A stretch of 64,000 bases of DNA from Nageia nagi (lineage: Eukaryota; Pinophyta), in NCBI GenBank assembly GCA_050084985.1, contig JBITNC010000002.1, forward strand, positions 18,724,001 to 18,788,000. The letters run 5' to 3'. This document shows, piece by piece, positions 12,899 through 25,552 of the stretch. Both the position numbers and the translations under genes were made by a program. Each line of letters begins with the position of its first letter. Within the stretch, counting starts at the first letter, position 1. Under the pieces are notes generated by a model, which was not told the DNA's origin, searched no databases, and worked only from the letters and a program-made list of their open reading frames with translations.

Positions 12899-13655
12899 TG
12901 ATACTTAATTTTGGTTCCCCCTAAGGTGGTCCTTCTTAGGTGTTATACTATATTGATTTTATATCATACTATTGAAATTATTCTTGGTCTTTTCTCATGT
13001 AATCTTCTTATTTTTATGCTAGGTACCTAAGTGTCAATGCTAGCATTCTCAAAGGAAAATTAGAGGATATATTGTATATAAAAAGGTAAGTATGATTGCA
13101 AAGAAAGTTATAGGGATTTCACATCTTGATACCTAGTACCACTTCAAAGTTTAGGTGTTTCTTAATGTCTTCTATTGACATTTGGGTCTCATTACCATGA
13201 ACATATTTGTTATTCTATACTTTGTAATTATATGTTTGGTTTAACTTATCAATCTTCTGATGTATTTTATCCTTGGTGAAAAACTCTACTCAATTAGATG
13301 TATGGTATCCATGCTATTGTGCACTCATATTATTGTTTAGGAACTAGAATTTATGTTGTTATAAGTATCCATGCTATCATTATTTTTGTTGTGCTTCATG
13401 GGGTTCACACATCAAGGTAACTTATCTTCAGCAAGTTCATATGTATATATAGTGTATGTGCTTTGTTATATTGATAAAATAATATGTTATTTAATTGTTA
13501 ACTTTATAATTAACTCATTTTTTTATTTCTTATTATTTATATTATCTATATGTTTATCTGAGTTAAATAATTATGATAATACGTAATTGCATGTTAAGTA
13601 TTTTACCATAATGTCTACATAGGTTATCTTAGTGGTCACTAAAAACACTACAACA
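12899..13655 (+). repeat. LTR copy 1 (related to 25553-26661)
   Basis: It begins TGATACTTAATTTTGGT and ends ACTACAACA. It aligns along nearly its whole length with the sequence at 25553-26661, apart from a 293-bp MITE in that copy. It has no polypurine tract directly upstream, unlike copy 2, so it fits a 5' LTR or a solo LTR. Shared landmarks are ATGCTAGGTACC, AAAGGTAAGTAT, TTTCACATCTTGATA and CTACATAGGTTAT. The two copies differ at many positions by eye, implying an old insertion. Confidence 0.65.
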
Positions 13656-13699
13656 TATAACTTCCTAGTGTTTTATAGTATATTTTTCTCTTAATTATT

Positions 13700-15640
13700 A
13701 TTGGAAGTACATGGTATTGAACTTAGACTAGATTCTATTGCAATATCGAACTTATTAAAGGTCCTATTCACACATTATGTTCCAAAGTTGTTCTTTATTA
13801 CTAGCAATGAAAATATGCATATTTTTTATGAGCCTACTAACCCTACAGTTAAGAAATATCCCAAGAGAAGAAAAATTTCTAGAATACATATTACTTTTTG
13901 AGATTAAACATAGAGTGAGAGAATCTATAAGAAGCATCAGGTTGCTAAATCTAAGGACCAATGATAAAGGATTTTGTTGATGACAATCATTTAGATAGGG
14001 AAAGTATGATGGGAGGATCTAATAGCTTAGGAAAGACCATATATCAGGGGAATATTAAACCAATATTGAAGATCCAAAAATTCTAATAGGTTAAAATATC
14101 CCTCACATATCAATTGAGGTGGATCTTATTACACAAATTAGTGATGATGATATTTTCAAGAAATTCATGAGTTCTAGAGAAAATAGGTACAAGTTTATCA
14201 AGTTGCTCACAAAGTTACCAGTTGAAAACAAAGCTTATTTCATTGAAGTTATTGAACAAGATGTAAAGGTTATTAAATAATGAAAATTATGAAATGATAG
14301 TTTACTTTAGGAGCATGAACCTCCTTATAACATGACTCTTACTCTAGCTGAAAAAAAATTTGGATTCTTTACAAATAAATCTAAGGTTGCATAAGGTATC
14401 ATACCTTTTATTATAAAATATCATAACATAGATGATCATGACAATAATAACTCCATCCCTAACATGAATGCTAGTTGATTGATAATTTATGATGAAGTGA
14501 TTCTACTAGCAATCCCTGAACCTATAGTAAAGGTCAAAATTCATTAAGAAGATATGGTTGAAGTTAGTGATATTAGCACAAATGCTATTTTTAGTATAAC
14601 ATCAAAGGAATTACTTTATTAGGAAGCTCAAGAAAATTTAGAGAACATAGGTAATCATGTGGAAGAGACATCATCCTGAATAGAATTGTAGATGGTTATT
14701 TAGGTTGGTTAAATTGAAGAACTTGATGAATATGACAATGGAATAGTATAAAAAGAATGTGAAACAAAGGATCTAGAAAAGTATGCTAAAATCAATAAAG
14801 TATTAGAAGAGTTTGATATACCATTTCTAGGTTTGTCAAAAGAGGATAACTAGATTAAATCATGATTTCTCCATTCTAAATAAATAATTAAAGTTAAAGA
14901 AATTAATATATATCAAAAGATTGAGTATTATAAAGGATGGATTAAGAAAATAAAACATCATTATGAGACAAAGAAAGAAAAAGTTCAACCAAAAGGTAAG
15001 CAACCTGCTAGGTATACCATGACAATTGAAGATGAGTTACAATATGAAAATAACTAATTGGACAAATTGCTTTCTCAAATAATGTAACTAATTAATAAAT
15101 GGACTCAATAAGTGGAAGACATCAAATGTGCAAAATTATTCTAGTGCAATAGAGAAAATATGCTCATATTGTCTCACAAAGGTAGATATTAGCTTATGAA
15201 TGCCACTTTGCAAAACCTTATTCATGATACTAATGCAAGAAGAGGAGCCTTTGAATTCATTAGGTTGCATCATCATATTCCAACATATGAAGAAGGAAAA
15301 AGTTGAGATCAACCAAAGGGACTAGTTAAGTAAACTATTTCGGAGAACGTTAACATACCAATTGTAGAAAAAGTACATAAAGTGACACATGTTGATGATC
15401 TACAAGAGAGAATAAATAAGCTTAATCAAGAAATCATAGAAATGGAAATAGTGCAACATTTGCAACTCCAAAGAAATGAAGATAACAATTCACTATACAT
15501 AAGAATAAGATCAAAGATATTGAACATAAAAAGGCTCTCAAATTTACAAAATATAATGCAACCAATGATCCAAACTTGCATTTATGTGTTTACTTAGATG
15601 AGGGATCACTAATCACAATGGATGAAGATTTGTAAGCAAA
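13700..15640 (+). pseudogene. Degenerate retroelement-like reading frame, family unknown
   Basis: A single plus-strand coding stretch can be followed with scattered stops and few frameshifts. It is rich in K, E, I and N. Fairly well preserved pieces include DDDIFKKFMSSRENRYKFI (~14145), ARYTMTIEDELQYENN (~15010) and GAFEFIRLHHHIPTYEEG (~15250). A last open piece, 15382-15597, predicts a short coiled coil (LQERINKLNQEIIEMEIVQ). I do not recognise a gag, protease, RT or integrase motif. It lies just inside LTR copy 1 in the same orientation, so it may be an accessory or gag-like ORF of that element. The frequent TAA/TAG at likely glutamine positions matches the decay seen in other elements here. 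Confidence 0.45.
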
Positions 15641-17256
15641 TTTGTTCTCTTTATCATTAACATGAGATGCTATTTCATGATTTTCTAGATTACCTCATTA
15701 TAGTATTGAGAATTTTGGACAACTCAAATCTATTTTTTTAAGCTTTTATCAAATCTACATTTGCATAGGTAAATGAATATGGGTCCATTTTATGGCCAAA
15801 AAGTGGACATTTTTCTTTGATTTTCAATTTGGTCCCAATTGATCTCAAAATTTGAAGCATTCAAAGATGGATTCTTAAAAGATCACCTTGATAAAAATGT
15901 AGTGCTCTAAGTTTAGTTTTCAAATACGTAATGTATTCCAATACCAATATGATAGAATTTAAATTTTGATAGACATGTATAACAATCACTATTTAAAATT
16001 TATTATTTTAGGATCATACCAATAATTGTTGGACCCGCATAATTTGACATAAACTAAAGTTTTTTTAAAAATCCTTTTGGGAAAAGATAATTAAGACATT
16101 GAAGAATGTTGAGAATATTTTTTCTTAATTTTTTGATTAATTATTTATTGGCCCTAATTATGTGTTTTAAAAGCACTTTTGTTAAGATCCCGTAAGTTGA
16201 ACTAAACTTATCCTTTTTTAGATTTTTTTTATTTAGTAGAGAATTATATGTAGAATGTTATCATATTATATTTTTTTCACAATAATTAAAAAAATTATTA
16301 AAACAATAAAAAAATCCACTTTTTCATGTTTATGGATAATTTTGAGTGAAAATTAATTGAAAAAAAGAAAATATAATCCAATTGTAATAAAAATAAATAT
16401 TTGAAATCTGCACTCTCTCATGTGTAATGAGTTTTAGTTTCATAAAAATATTATATAAAAAATATTATCAAATACACGTTCAAATTCATTTTTTTCTATT
16501 TCCATTAATACAAACATGCATGCACATATCCAAGGTTGAGAATTAGATCACCATACCTCTCTAGAGCTAAAAGACAAGTCAAACACCAAGGGAAATAAAT
16601 TTAAAATTTGGAACAAAATCTTGTTATAAAATGGTATAACAATGTGAACAAGATCCTATTATATATAGAGATCCCATTATTTACAGTATAATGAATCCAT
16701 GTGAAAAGGAATGGGATCCTGTTTTGCATGAATTTGTAGTTTTTCAAAATGGGATCCTATTTTGGTTTAGTTCCTAAACTATATATCCAAATCTTGTTTT
16801 CATTTTGGATCAAGGACTTGAAATAAAATAGGATCCTAATTTTTGTAACATAGGATTCCATTACATTCAAAATATTTTTAAGTCCTCCCATTTGCACTTT
16901 TAGTGGACCCAACTTATTGCATTCACCCATTCCTAAAGAAGCTATATTCAATGATTTAATGCATGTCAAGTAGTGATTAGGATAGTATATTGAATAAATC
17001 ATCAACTATTAGATAAGAATGAAAAATTAGGTATTTATGGATTATGATATAAATATTATAGCATTTATTGAATCTCTACAACAAAAGTATAAAATTGAAT
17101 GCTTTGAGTATCATAAGTTGCCATTAGATAAATTTCTTTAGTCTATAATTAAAAAGAAAGTTTTCACATCCTATGTGGTCAATGGAAATTATCCAAAATG
17201 GGTCATATGAATGAGTAAAAAATATCATTATAGTGAGGCTTAATGGAATTGAAGGA
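15641..17256. other. AT-rich sequence with scattered GGATCC-type motifs
   Basis: No gene was found. Between about 16640 and 16865 a motif of the form AATGGGATCCTATTTTG recurs loosely about six times (16649, 16668, 16713, 16752, 16831, 16855), as in an old diverged tandem repeat. TGGGTCCATTTTATGGCC near 15780 resembles one end of the MITE at 25618-25910, but no partner end was found. Confidence 0.4.
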
Positions 17257-17732
17257 TTCCATAACCAATATTGTCTTGAAGCTTCTCCAATAAATCTAAC
17301 ATCTAACCATTTAACTAAGAAAGAGTCAATCACACAAATGAGAACACATAATGTATAGTGGTTCCTCCAAATCTTGGTATTATGTCCACTTTGAACCATC
17401 ATTCTATTACTTCTCAAAATGTAACTCTTCTACAAATTCACAAGAATTTTTCTACAAAGTTCCTAAAAGAACATTCCTACAACTCTACAATACAAGCATT
17501 ACCAATGTTCTATATTCCATAATGAGAGGGGTATACCTCTCTATTTATAAGATGAAACCCACTCTTTAACATTCCTTTTACATAAGGGTTTAAGTTTAAA
17601 GGTGTTTCTATATTTATTCTTCTTTATATATTTATTCTCCTAATGCTTTACAGTATCCAAAGACACTTTAAGTATTAAAGGAATTTACATTAAAGAGAAA
17701 TATTACACAATATTACATTACAATTTCCAACA
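17257..17732 (-). repeat. Solo copia LTR, minus strand
   Basis: On the minus strand it starts TGTTGGAAATTGTAATG at 17732. The same family starts at 63832 on the plus strand (TGTTAAAATTTGTAATG, then AATATTTCTCTTTAAT and AAATATAGAAACACCTTTAA in both). A minus-strand TATAAATAGAGAGG lies near 17543. AAGGA flanks both sides (17252-17256 and 17733-17737), a candidate 5-bp target duplication. The duplicated flank at ~19440 lacks this insert. The distal end reads ..GGAA rather than ..CA, so that boundary is uncertain. Confidence 0.65.
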
Positions 17733-18800
17733 AGGATTTTATGAATTCTCATCCTAGGGTGGTGTTTGGAGCATTTCCCTCATGGTCTTGAGGAGTTATA
17801 ATATCTTGAACCTATCACAAAATAGATTAGTCATATTTGTGGAGGCATAACATTTGATAGAGAAATCCAATTGCATTGTTTATTTTTTCATTGGATGATT
17901 GTTGAAGATACCATTTAAACAAGTATACATGCATGCCTACCTTTGTGGAAGATTTGACTTTCATAAGAGATGTTCTCATCAAAAATATCCTTATCCAAAA
18001 TACTACCTATGGAGCATCCATTTCATGCTAATAGTTAAATTAGAGCATTAATACCATACAAATAGTGGAAAATTAGGGAAGGTAAAGCATCATGGATATT
18101 TCATGGAGGCAGATAAAGTGAAAGGTCATCAAAAGGAAAAGAGATAGACTAAAAAAAGAAAAAAAGGAAGAGAAATAAAAGATAAGAATAAGGGTGAAAA
18201 TTATGAGGAAGTGGGGTGTATCCACTTTTATGGAAGGTTACAACCATTATTAGAGCAAAACTTGTTATTGTTAGTGAATAAATACTACAATTGAAAAGAT
18301 TGTTGTGACTGCATGGAAATCCAAAAATGTGGAGTAAGTAGTCAAGAAGATTCTTCTCCTAATTTTCATGGATGCTATTAGTTTGGTAGACAACATAATA
18401 TCTTACTAATTAGTATCCAATGTAATAAACTTAGTGTAGGTTAAATAATATTATAGTTAATCTATGTTATCTATTTCTTATTATATTATTCATGCATTGA
18501 GTAGACTTCATAGTGTTGTAGTGGAAATTACATTATGTGGGGGCACACTATATTTGTAGGAGGTATGATATGTGAGTCTAATTCATGTATGTAATCCCAT
18601 TTATTCATTATAATCATAGAGGGAGATAATGGATAGTATAGAAAACCTTCTTGGTGTATTGGAAGATTGATTTGAGAAGCTTATATAAATATTTTAGCTA
18701 TTTGTTGAGATTTATCACTAATGAGAGGTTGGGAGTAGTGCTAGAAGCATAGGCAAGCATTGATACTCAAACTAGAAATTAAAACATTCTCAAAATAATA
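17733..18800 (+). repeat. Direct duplication, copy 1 (about 1.06 kb)
   Basis: It aligns with 19440-20515 in the same orientation. Shared phrases are GAGCATTTCCCTCATGG, GCATGCCTACC, GGTAAAGCATCATGGA, TTCATGGAGGCA-like and GGAGGTATGATATGTGAGT. The match seems to extend left of the solo LTR to about 17190. Both copies carry a purine-rich stretch (18130-18190 and 19890-19925). Copy 2 runs on into a gypsy gag tail, so this may be a repeated part of a gag leader. Confidence 0.8.
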
Positions 18801-19439
18801 GCATCAATGTCATATTTGAAAAGTAGGAAGGCCACAAAGATCATTGCAGTAGTGAAAAATATAGTTTTGAGTTGTATAAAATATTGGTAGCTTAGGGACC
18901 ACTATGTACAAACACCTAGTTTTATGATTTTGGCTTCCAATTCGTTGATCAATAATAAAATTAGAGATTAAAAGGGGATGTAGTAGCATATTGAGAAGAA
19001 TATGTATAAATATTTATTTTATTTACATGGATGCACATTATTTATTACTTATATATTGATATTGGTGCATATTAAGAACATTTAGAGCATAAAGATAGAT
19101 GAAAATATATTTTAAATTTGTATTTAAGGATTCAAGTATGCTATAATCATCCAGTGATTACAAATCATATGGTATCGAAGGTAGTTGAGATTTATTTAAG
19201 ATTTTATAATCCACTACAATAAGACTTGGAGTTCTTAAATCCATCAATAAGGTGTAATAATGTCAAAAAAATAGGTATAACATAATGTGGAAAGAGGACA
19301 CAAGTTCAGATTTGTTCATATTTGGAGATATAGATTCTTAATTTTTTATAAGAATTTAGAGATAAAATTCCTCCTTATTTGGGAGGTGTCATTAAAAATG
19401 GATCATATGATTAATTTTAAAATATCATTAGAATGGGGA
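18801..19439. other. Spacer between the two 1-kb direct repeats
   Basis: About 640 bp with no recognised coding or repeat motif. It keeps the plus-strand composition of its neighbours. Confidence 0.4.
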
Positions 19440-20515
19440 TTTTTTATCAATTCTCATTCATGGGTGGTTTTGAGCATTTCCCTCATGGCCTTGTGGAGTT
19501 ATCATATCTTTAACCCATCATAAAATAAATTATTCATCTTGGGGAAGGTATAAATATTAATAACTACATCTAATTAAGTTTATTATTTTTACATTGGATG
19601 GTAATTGAATATACCCTTATAACAAGTATATGCATGCCTACCATTGTAGAACGTTTGACCATTATAATAGATGTTTTCCTAAGAACTATTCTTATCCAAA
19701 ATACTACATTTAGAGTGTCTATGTTGTGCTAACACTCAAAATAGAGTACCGATGCCATGTAAACAATGGAATTCAAGGTAGGTAAAGCATCATGGAAACC
19801 TCATGGAGGCAAATAAAGAAAAAATTCACTAGAATACAAATATATGGATTCAACAATAGAAAATGAATCTTGAAGAATCATTTGGAAAAAAAGAAGAAAG
19901 AAAAAAAGGGAGAGAAAGAAAAGTGAATAAGAAGGATGGAGATTATGAGAAAGAGGAGTGTAGTAACTTTTATGGATGGTTGCTACCATTTTTGTAGAAT
20001 ACCATGCTATTGTTAGTGAAAAAATACTACCATTGAAGAGATTATTATGACCACATGAACATCCAACAAGGTGGAGGAAGTCTTCAAGGCACTTCTTCTT
20101 CTCATTACCATGAATGCTACTAGTTGGGTGGACAACATCATACCCTACTAATTAGTATGTAATATAATAACCTTAGTTTAGGGTGAATAATATCATAATC
20201 ATTTTATGCTATGTATTTCTTATTATATTTTTCATATATTGAGTGGACCTCATAGTGTTGTATTGGCAATGGCATTATGTGGGAGGTATGATATGTGAGT
20301 CCAATACATTTATGTAATACCATATGTTCATTATAATCTTAAAGGGATATTTTAGGTATTCTAGAAAACCTTGTTGTTATTTTGTAAGAATTATCTAAAA
20401 GGATTATGAAGTATTTGAACTACTTCTTGATAGCACTCACTGATGAGAGGTCAAGAGTAGAGTTGGGATTATATGCCAGCATTGATACTAAACCAAAAAT
20501 GAAAACACTATCAAA
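19440..20515 (+). repeat. Direct duplication, copy 2
   Basis: Counterpart of 17733-18800. The two differ by many substitutions and small indels, so the duplication is old. At its right end the frame reads DERSRVELGLYASIDTKP, which looks like plant Ty3/gypsy gag and continues into the next feature. Confidence 0.8.
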
Positions 20516-21000
20516 AGAACAACAATGATGATATAGTTACAAAGAAAGAATAACACAAATTTCAAAGATAAAAAAGAGGATAAATCAATATATACAGAGT
20601 ATCAAACCTTCCCTAGAAGAAAGTTCACTCCAATTTTTGTAGATATTAATGAAGTAGTCAATTAATTGTTCAAGAAAAAATTACTTGAACAACTATCAAA
20701 ACCTCAATCAGCTATATTTTAAAGCAAGGGTTGTTAGTGAGTCTAATTTAAATAAAATATGTGAATATCACTAGTAGCAAAGGTATGCAACCAAGTACTG
20801 CATACCATTACTTCATAAAACTAAAGATTTGATTGATTAAAATAAGGTTCACCAAAAGACAAAATGGGTTCCAAAGAGAAGACAAAGATAAATTAAAAAC
20901 CAAATAAGCTGGAAGGACCTAAACATGAACAAAGTAAGAGCATGGGGATTTTCAACAACCCTTTTTCCAACTTTTCATCCACAAATTTTGTAAGTGGATT
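20430..21000 (+). mobile_element. Ty3/gypsy gag C-terminal relic
   Basis: The plus-strand frame runs from LGLYASIDTKPKMKTL (~20465) to the motif CEYHQQQ-like-YATKYCIPLLHK followed by KDLIDQNKVHQKT (about 20760-20860). The spacing matches the CxYHxxxGHxTxxCxxLKxxIxxLI motif in gag of Tat/Athila-type gypsy elements, with the G-H pair changed to R-Y and one stop inside. A basic tail (VPKRRQR) follows. No protease or RT was found downstream before the next LTR at 25553. The element is broken or non-autonomous. Confidence 0.6.
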
Positions 21001-22499
21001 CACTCCTACACATCAAAAAGTTACTAAATATTGATCCTGTAATTTTTATTGTTAATTTTATTTATATATCTAATATCTTGTTTTTGTGTTTTATTTACTT
21101 TTATTTTTCTTTCTTTATTTTTAATGTTAGCATTGCAATTTTTTTTTTTTGTTATATCATTCCTATCAGGGGCATATCTTGATGTTGTCTTTTTCTTCTA
21201 ATGACCTATTTTCTTCAACATCACTGCTGATACAAGCACTTGTGCTAGTATTCTTATATTTTCTAACAAAATAATTTATTTGTTCAATTTGTATACACAT
21301 GTAGAATGTTAATTTTCCACTTATAATTTTAATTTGACAAAGCTAATTATAAAAAACTCAAACTTGTACACATTGACAATTTTTTACTCGGTTGGGTGAG
21401 TTAAGTTTTTCTTGATTGTGATTTTTTGTTTACTTTAAAAATTTAAGAGGATGATCTCTTAGAGATAGAGAGGCCATAAGCAAGCCTCTTTCTTATCTAT
21501 CACATTAGCTCCAGTGCTAGGATTCCTAATATTTTACTTGCATAGTCAATCCTTTTCAGGATTGGTTTTAGGAATAGGTTATTGCATATGCAAAATTATG
21601 ATTACTATATCCAAATTGTTCAGTTTTGAACCTATAGACATATGTGATAATTTAGTATAAGCTTAAACATAATTTATCATATATCATAAATTTTATAAAA
21701 TTAGAATAGTATTTAGTTAACTCAAATAAATAAGCTTAAGTTTCATACCTGGGTCCTTAAAAGTTCAAATGCAAACTTTGGTCCCTCTTAGGTTTATTTT
21801 TTAAAAATAGGATCCATTTTTAAGCTTTGAATCTAGATCATATACTAGTAAAAGCATTAACAGTCATAAAATTTAAGACATACATACATATTGTTGTACT
21901 TGTTATTAAAAAACATAAAACCTAAAAAAAATAATACAAACATCTAAATAGCAAAGCGGCCAAACACAATAAAAAAAATATATAAAATGCATACAATGTG
22001 ATGTGAGAATAACAATCAAGTATAACTCCTCAATTTTCCCTGTACTAGACTAGATAGTGGTACCATGATTACTCCTTGAGCTCCTACACCAAGATATTAT
22101 TCTAGATAGAATGAATCTCTTTACCCTAGTTTACTTCTAATGAGTTATATGTTGTGATTGCAAGTTTCCTTTTTTATTTCACAAATATTGAATTTATTTT
22201 CTATGAGCTAACACATGATCCATCATTCCAATAAATTATTTGTTATCTTATACTTCTTACAACTATCTTAAGGTCTCTTGGGCTTGATCTAAGCCTATGA
22301 GTCTCATCTTCTTTGGTCTTCTTTGTAGCCTTCTTGACCTCCAAATTTAATTTTATTTTATCTATGATAATAATAAATATGTGTGTTAGTATATTGGCAT
22401 ATTTTTGAAACTAATAAATATGTGTGTTAGTATATTGGCATATTTTGAAACTAACTTTCAAGTATAAGGAAGTTCTACTTACTGATCTTATTCTCCAAT
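21001..22499. other. AT-rich stretch with no recognised domain
   Basis: Contains T-rich runs (21060-21160) and a short exact duplication, AATAAATATGTGTGTTAGTATATTGGCATATTTT-like, at 22372 and 22411. No pol sequence of the flanking element is recognisable. Confidence 0.4.
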
Positions 22500-23720
22500 T
22501 GCTATTGTGAATGAGAAAATGGATTAGCTTTAGTTGGATCTCCCCATCCATCTTTATGTGTGGTATCCTCTTTTTATACATTGTATTCATAGTAAAAAAT
22601 GATCACATGGGGTTGCTTATTATCCTATTCATCCTCTCCCTCACCGTGTTCCTCATCCCCTTCTTTCTATTCCTCTTCCTTATCAGACTCACCTTCGGTC
22701 ATCTTTTCCAAAGCCTATACTGCATATATACCAAGTGTGATAGGTCTCATGTTAGCCAACCAAGTAAATTATATTTGATCATAAGGAGTTCCATCCCTTA
22801 TATCCTCCTCACCATCACTATCACTTCCTAATCCATATTCATTAGGAGCCTCCTAGTTCGCCTTTCACATTGGTAATACCTCATAGCACTATGGGTCATA
22901 CATCTTATTCCTTTCCATTCGAATCATAAGTCTATATGCTGCATGCATCCCTTTGCTCTTCCCAAGATGTTGCATAACTCACTTCAATCTATAGGAATCC
23001 ACAAAATTCTTCTTAGTCTACAAATAGCATGGAGTGCGATGCTATCCTAATTCACCCTTGGGTTCATTTAGCCAATAAGGTAGAGTAACATATGATCTAT
23101 ATATCACATCTCATAAAAACATAAATCATATAGAGTGTTAGTATTGCATCAACCAAAACCTTTGAAAATTAGCAACCAATTTTTAATATGACATGTTACC
23201 ATTAACTAGACCATCCATGATCTTACACCATGCTTCCACACCTTTGTGTTTCCTTGTGAGCCTCCCATGCTTGACCCACATATACCATGTAGGATTATCA
23301 TCTAACATACTAGCTAATGTAAGTTCTCTTGGCCTACATACTCAAATATGTTCATAATCCTAACATTGGAGAATAAATGAATGAGCCACCCTTTTACCAC
23401 TCTTTTGTACCATAACATAATTATGTAAGTCATGATACAATTGGACCATGATGTATAGTACCAAAGTATATCTCATTCTTTGGCACATATAAAGAATGAA
23501 ATATACCATGCTAAGTAGGAATACCTCTTAATTCTTATCTTGGTGAATAGTACTATTAATGTAAGTTACCATAATCAAGCAAAACCTCCCAAGATTCTTC
23601 ACCTTCGTTCTTAAAGCTCGATGTAAGAATGATCCTTTCTTACTCTCATGATATTATCCCATACCTATAAGCCATGTAACTAATTTTTTATTTTTTTTTT
23701 CTATCATTCATCCCCTCATG
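22500..23720 (-). pseudogene. Plant mobile domain (PMD)-like relic
   Basis: Read on the minus strand, the best-preserved block (about 23480-23170) includes MCQRMRYTLV, MVQLYHDLHNYV, then LQC*DYEHI*VCRPREL, NPTWYMWVKHGRLTRKHKG and VEAWCKIMDGL. LQ-W-YEH-x-x-x-RP is the signature late in aminotransferase-like PMD proteins, which occur in plant genes and are often carried by transposable elements. Downstream comes a charged acidic tail (SDSDGEED, GESDKEEE, GDEEHGEGEDE; 22850-22580). Several stops and frameshifts make it non-functional. It lies antisense to the flanking LTR, between the gag relic and the polypurine tract, the position where some large gypsy elements carry an antisense accessory gene. 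The PMD assignment is by motif memory only. Confidence 0.45.
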
Positions 23721-25536
23721 AATGTATATAGGTATACCCTTCATAGGTACTTAAATTATCTTATCCATAAGCAAGTGTAAAGTATTTGTTATTTTTGACC
23801 ATCTCTTGATCAAAGTTGTAAGTAAATATCAGTCTACATATACATAGGGGACCTATAGAATATATACCATCCCCACATGATTGAGTGAGACTATCTCATC
23901 TATCATCCACCTGGTATACCAATCCTAAGATTTCATCCAACTCTTCAATCATGCCTCTAACTCTAAAAATTGATGATATTGCAACAATGAAAAATAAACG
24001 TACACATCAATATTTTATTACATATGTTTGTATAATCTCAAGAAATTTTTTTTTATTTAATAATGTAATGCTTTAAATCATATCATAAGTATACACATGC
24101 CACTATCCTAAGACTACAACTTGACTATTATCTTAGCATCAATACCTATACCAGAACTCATGCAAAGTTTCTTTAATCCATTCCCCATGTAACTTGTGGG
24201 CAACTAATCAAAAATAATAAAATATAATTTAAAAAAATTTATATGTAAATTTACTAAGTTTTTGTTGGCCAAAATATAAGCACTAGCCTTTCAAAATCCT
24301 AGGTTCCCAAACCCCACAATTTTGAGCTAAAATTCCAAATAAATCACCAAAAATATTTACCATTAATTACATGAAAAGTTTAATGGACTAGCCACATGTT
24401 TAGATATCTGATTGTGGTAGAGTAGGTAAGCCTAATGGTTTTCTTGGTCAAAAATGTTTATCTTTACACCTTAAAAACCATACTAAATTTCAAATTATGA
24501 TTAAAATATCAAATAAAATACAAAAATAATTAATAAACACCTTACCTATAGGGTGTAATGGCCTTCATCCATAGTTCCAATCTCACTCTTTGCTCATAGA
24601 CCGGACCAAGCCTCTTAAATTATGCAAATGAAAATGATAAGCTAATTAATCTATTTAAACTAGAAATTAGGATACAATTAATGAGATACCCTTTAAAAAT
24701 TTTGATATCCCATTTTCATAATGCTTAGATTAGTAAAACTTAACCTTTTAAATGTAAGGTATGCTAACCAAATAAATTTAAGACCTTATTACTCAAACAT
24801 CCTTAGCTCTAATGCTATCACTTGCATCCATTCCTATGTTAGGCCTAAGACTTATATATGTAACTATATATCATAGATAATCATTGCATTGAATTTTGTT
24901 TAAATGTGCATGTTTTGAAGGCTAATAAATGGATTACATAAGTTTTAGTATAAGGGTTTGACAATGATATAGGGGTGTTTTGATTTCCTGATCATGTTAT
25001 TCCCAACACGTTCTTGCGTCAAAAGCATTAGCTATTTGTCAAGTAGGTAATTTTCAAATCATATATGTATATTACAACCAGGAAAGATCCATCTAATCCA
25101 TGAAAGATCCATCTAATCATTATGATATATGGATATTATGTTAATTTCATCCTTCATCTTTATTTCTAATCATTTATGATCAAATATTATGTATGAGTCC
25201 ATGAATAGGATGCTTGGTTCTATAGTGATAATTTTTATCCATGAATAGGGAATCAAGTATTTCCATGATGATATAATGTACTTTTGATGATTATTGTTAT
25301 ATATATGTTTGGAAGGTGATATTTTTTGTCTCCTTTTTCATATAATTCTTTACTCTTGGTTGTTCTCATATCATGGATAGTCATTCCACTTCAAAACTAA
25401 GGAAAAGAGGGGGTAGCATATATCATCAATCCTTGATGATCAGACAGTTTTGCAATAAAACCAAGTAAGTATACAATTTTTCTTCTCATTATTCTTTACT
25501 TTCTTTGCAAGCATAATTTCATTTCATTATACTTGC
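23721..25536. other. AT-rich sequence before the polypurine tract
   Basis: No domain was recognised. A short direct repeat, GAAAGATCCATCTAATC, occurs twice at 25083-25118. By position this would be the 3' untranslated part of the LTR element ending at 25553. Confidence 0.35.
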
Positions 25537-25548
25537 AAAGGGGGGAAT
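25537..25548 (+). other. Polypurine tract
   Basis: AAAGGGGGGAAT lies four bases upstream of the TG that opens LTR copy 2, as expected for a 3' LTR of a plus-strand element. Confidence 0.75.
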
Positions 25549-25552
25549 CTAT

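Noticed and set aside
15775-15870. Another copy of the 293-bp MITE (TGGGTCCATTTTATGG)
   Set aside because: Only one end-like motif is present. No inverted partner or 8-bp duplication was found within 1 kb.
20994-21182. Small hydrophobic ORF as a membrane peptide
   Set aside because: T-rich low-complexity DNA gives F/I/Y-rich frames by chance, and there is no conserved context.
22511-22831. Plus-strand 106-codon ORF with hydrophobic residues as a membrane protein
   Set aside because: It is antisense to the acidic tail of the PMD-like relic. The leucine/phenylalanine-rich appearance is the complement of GAR/GAA codons.
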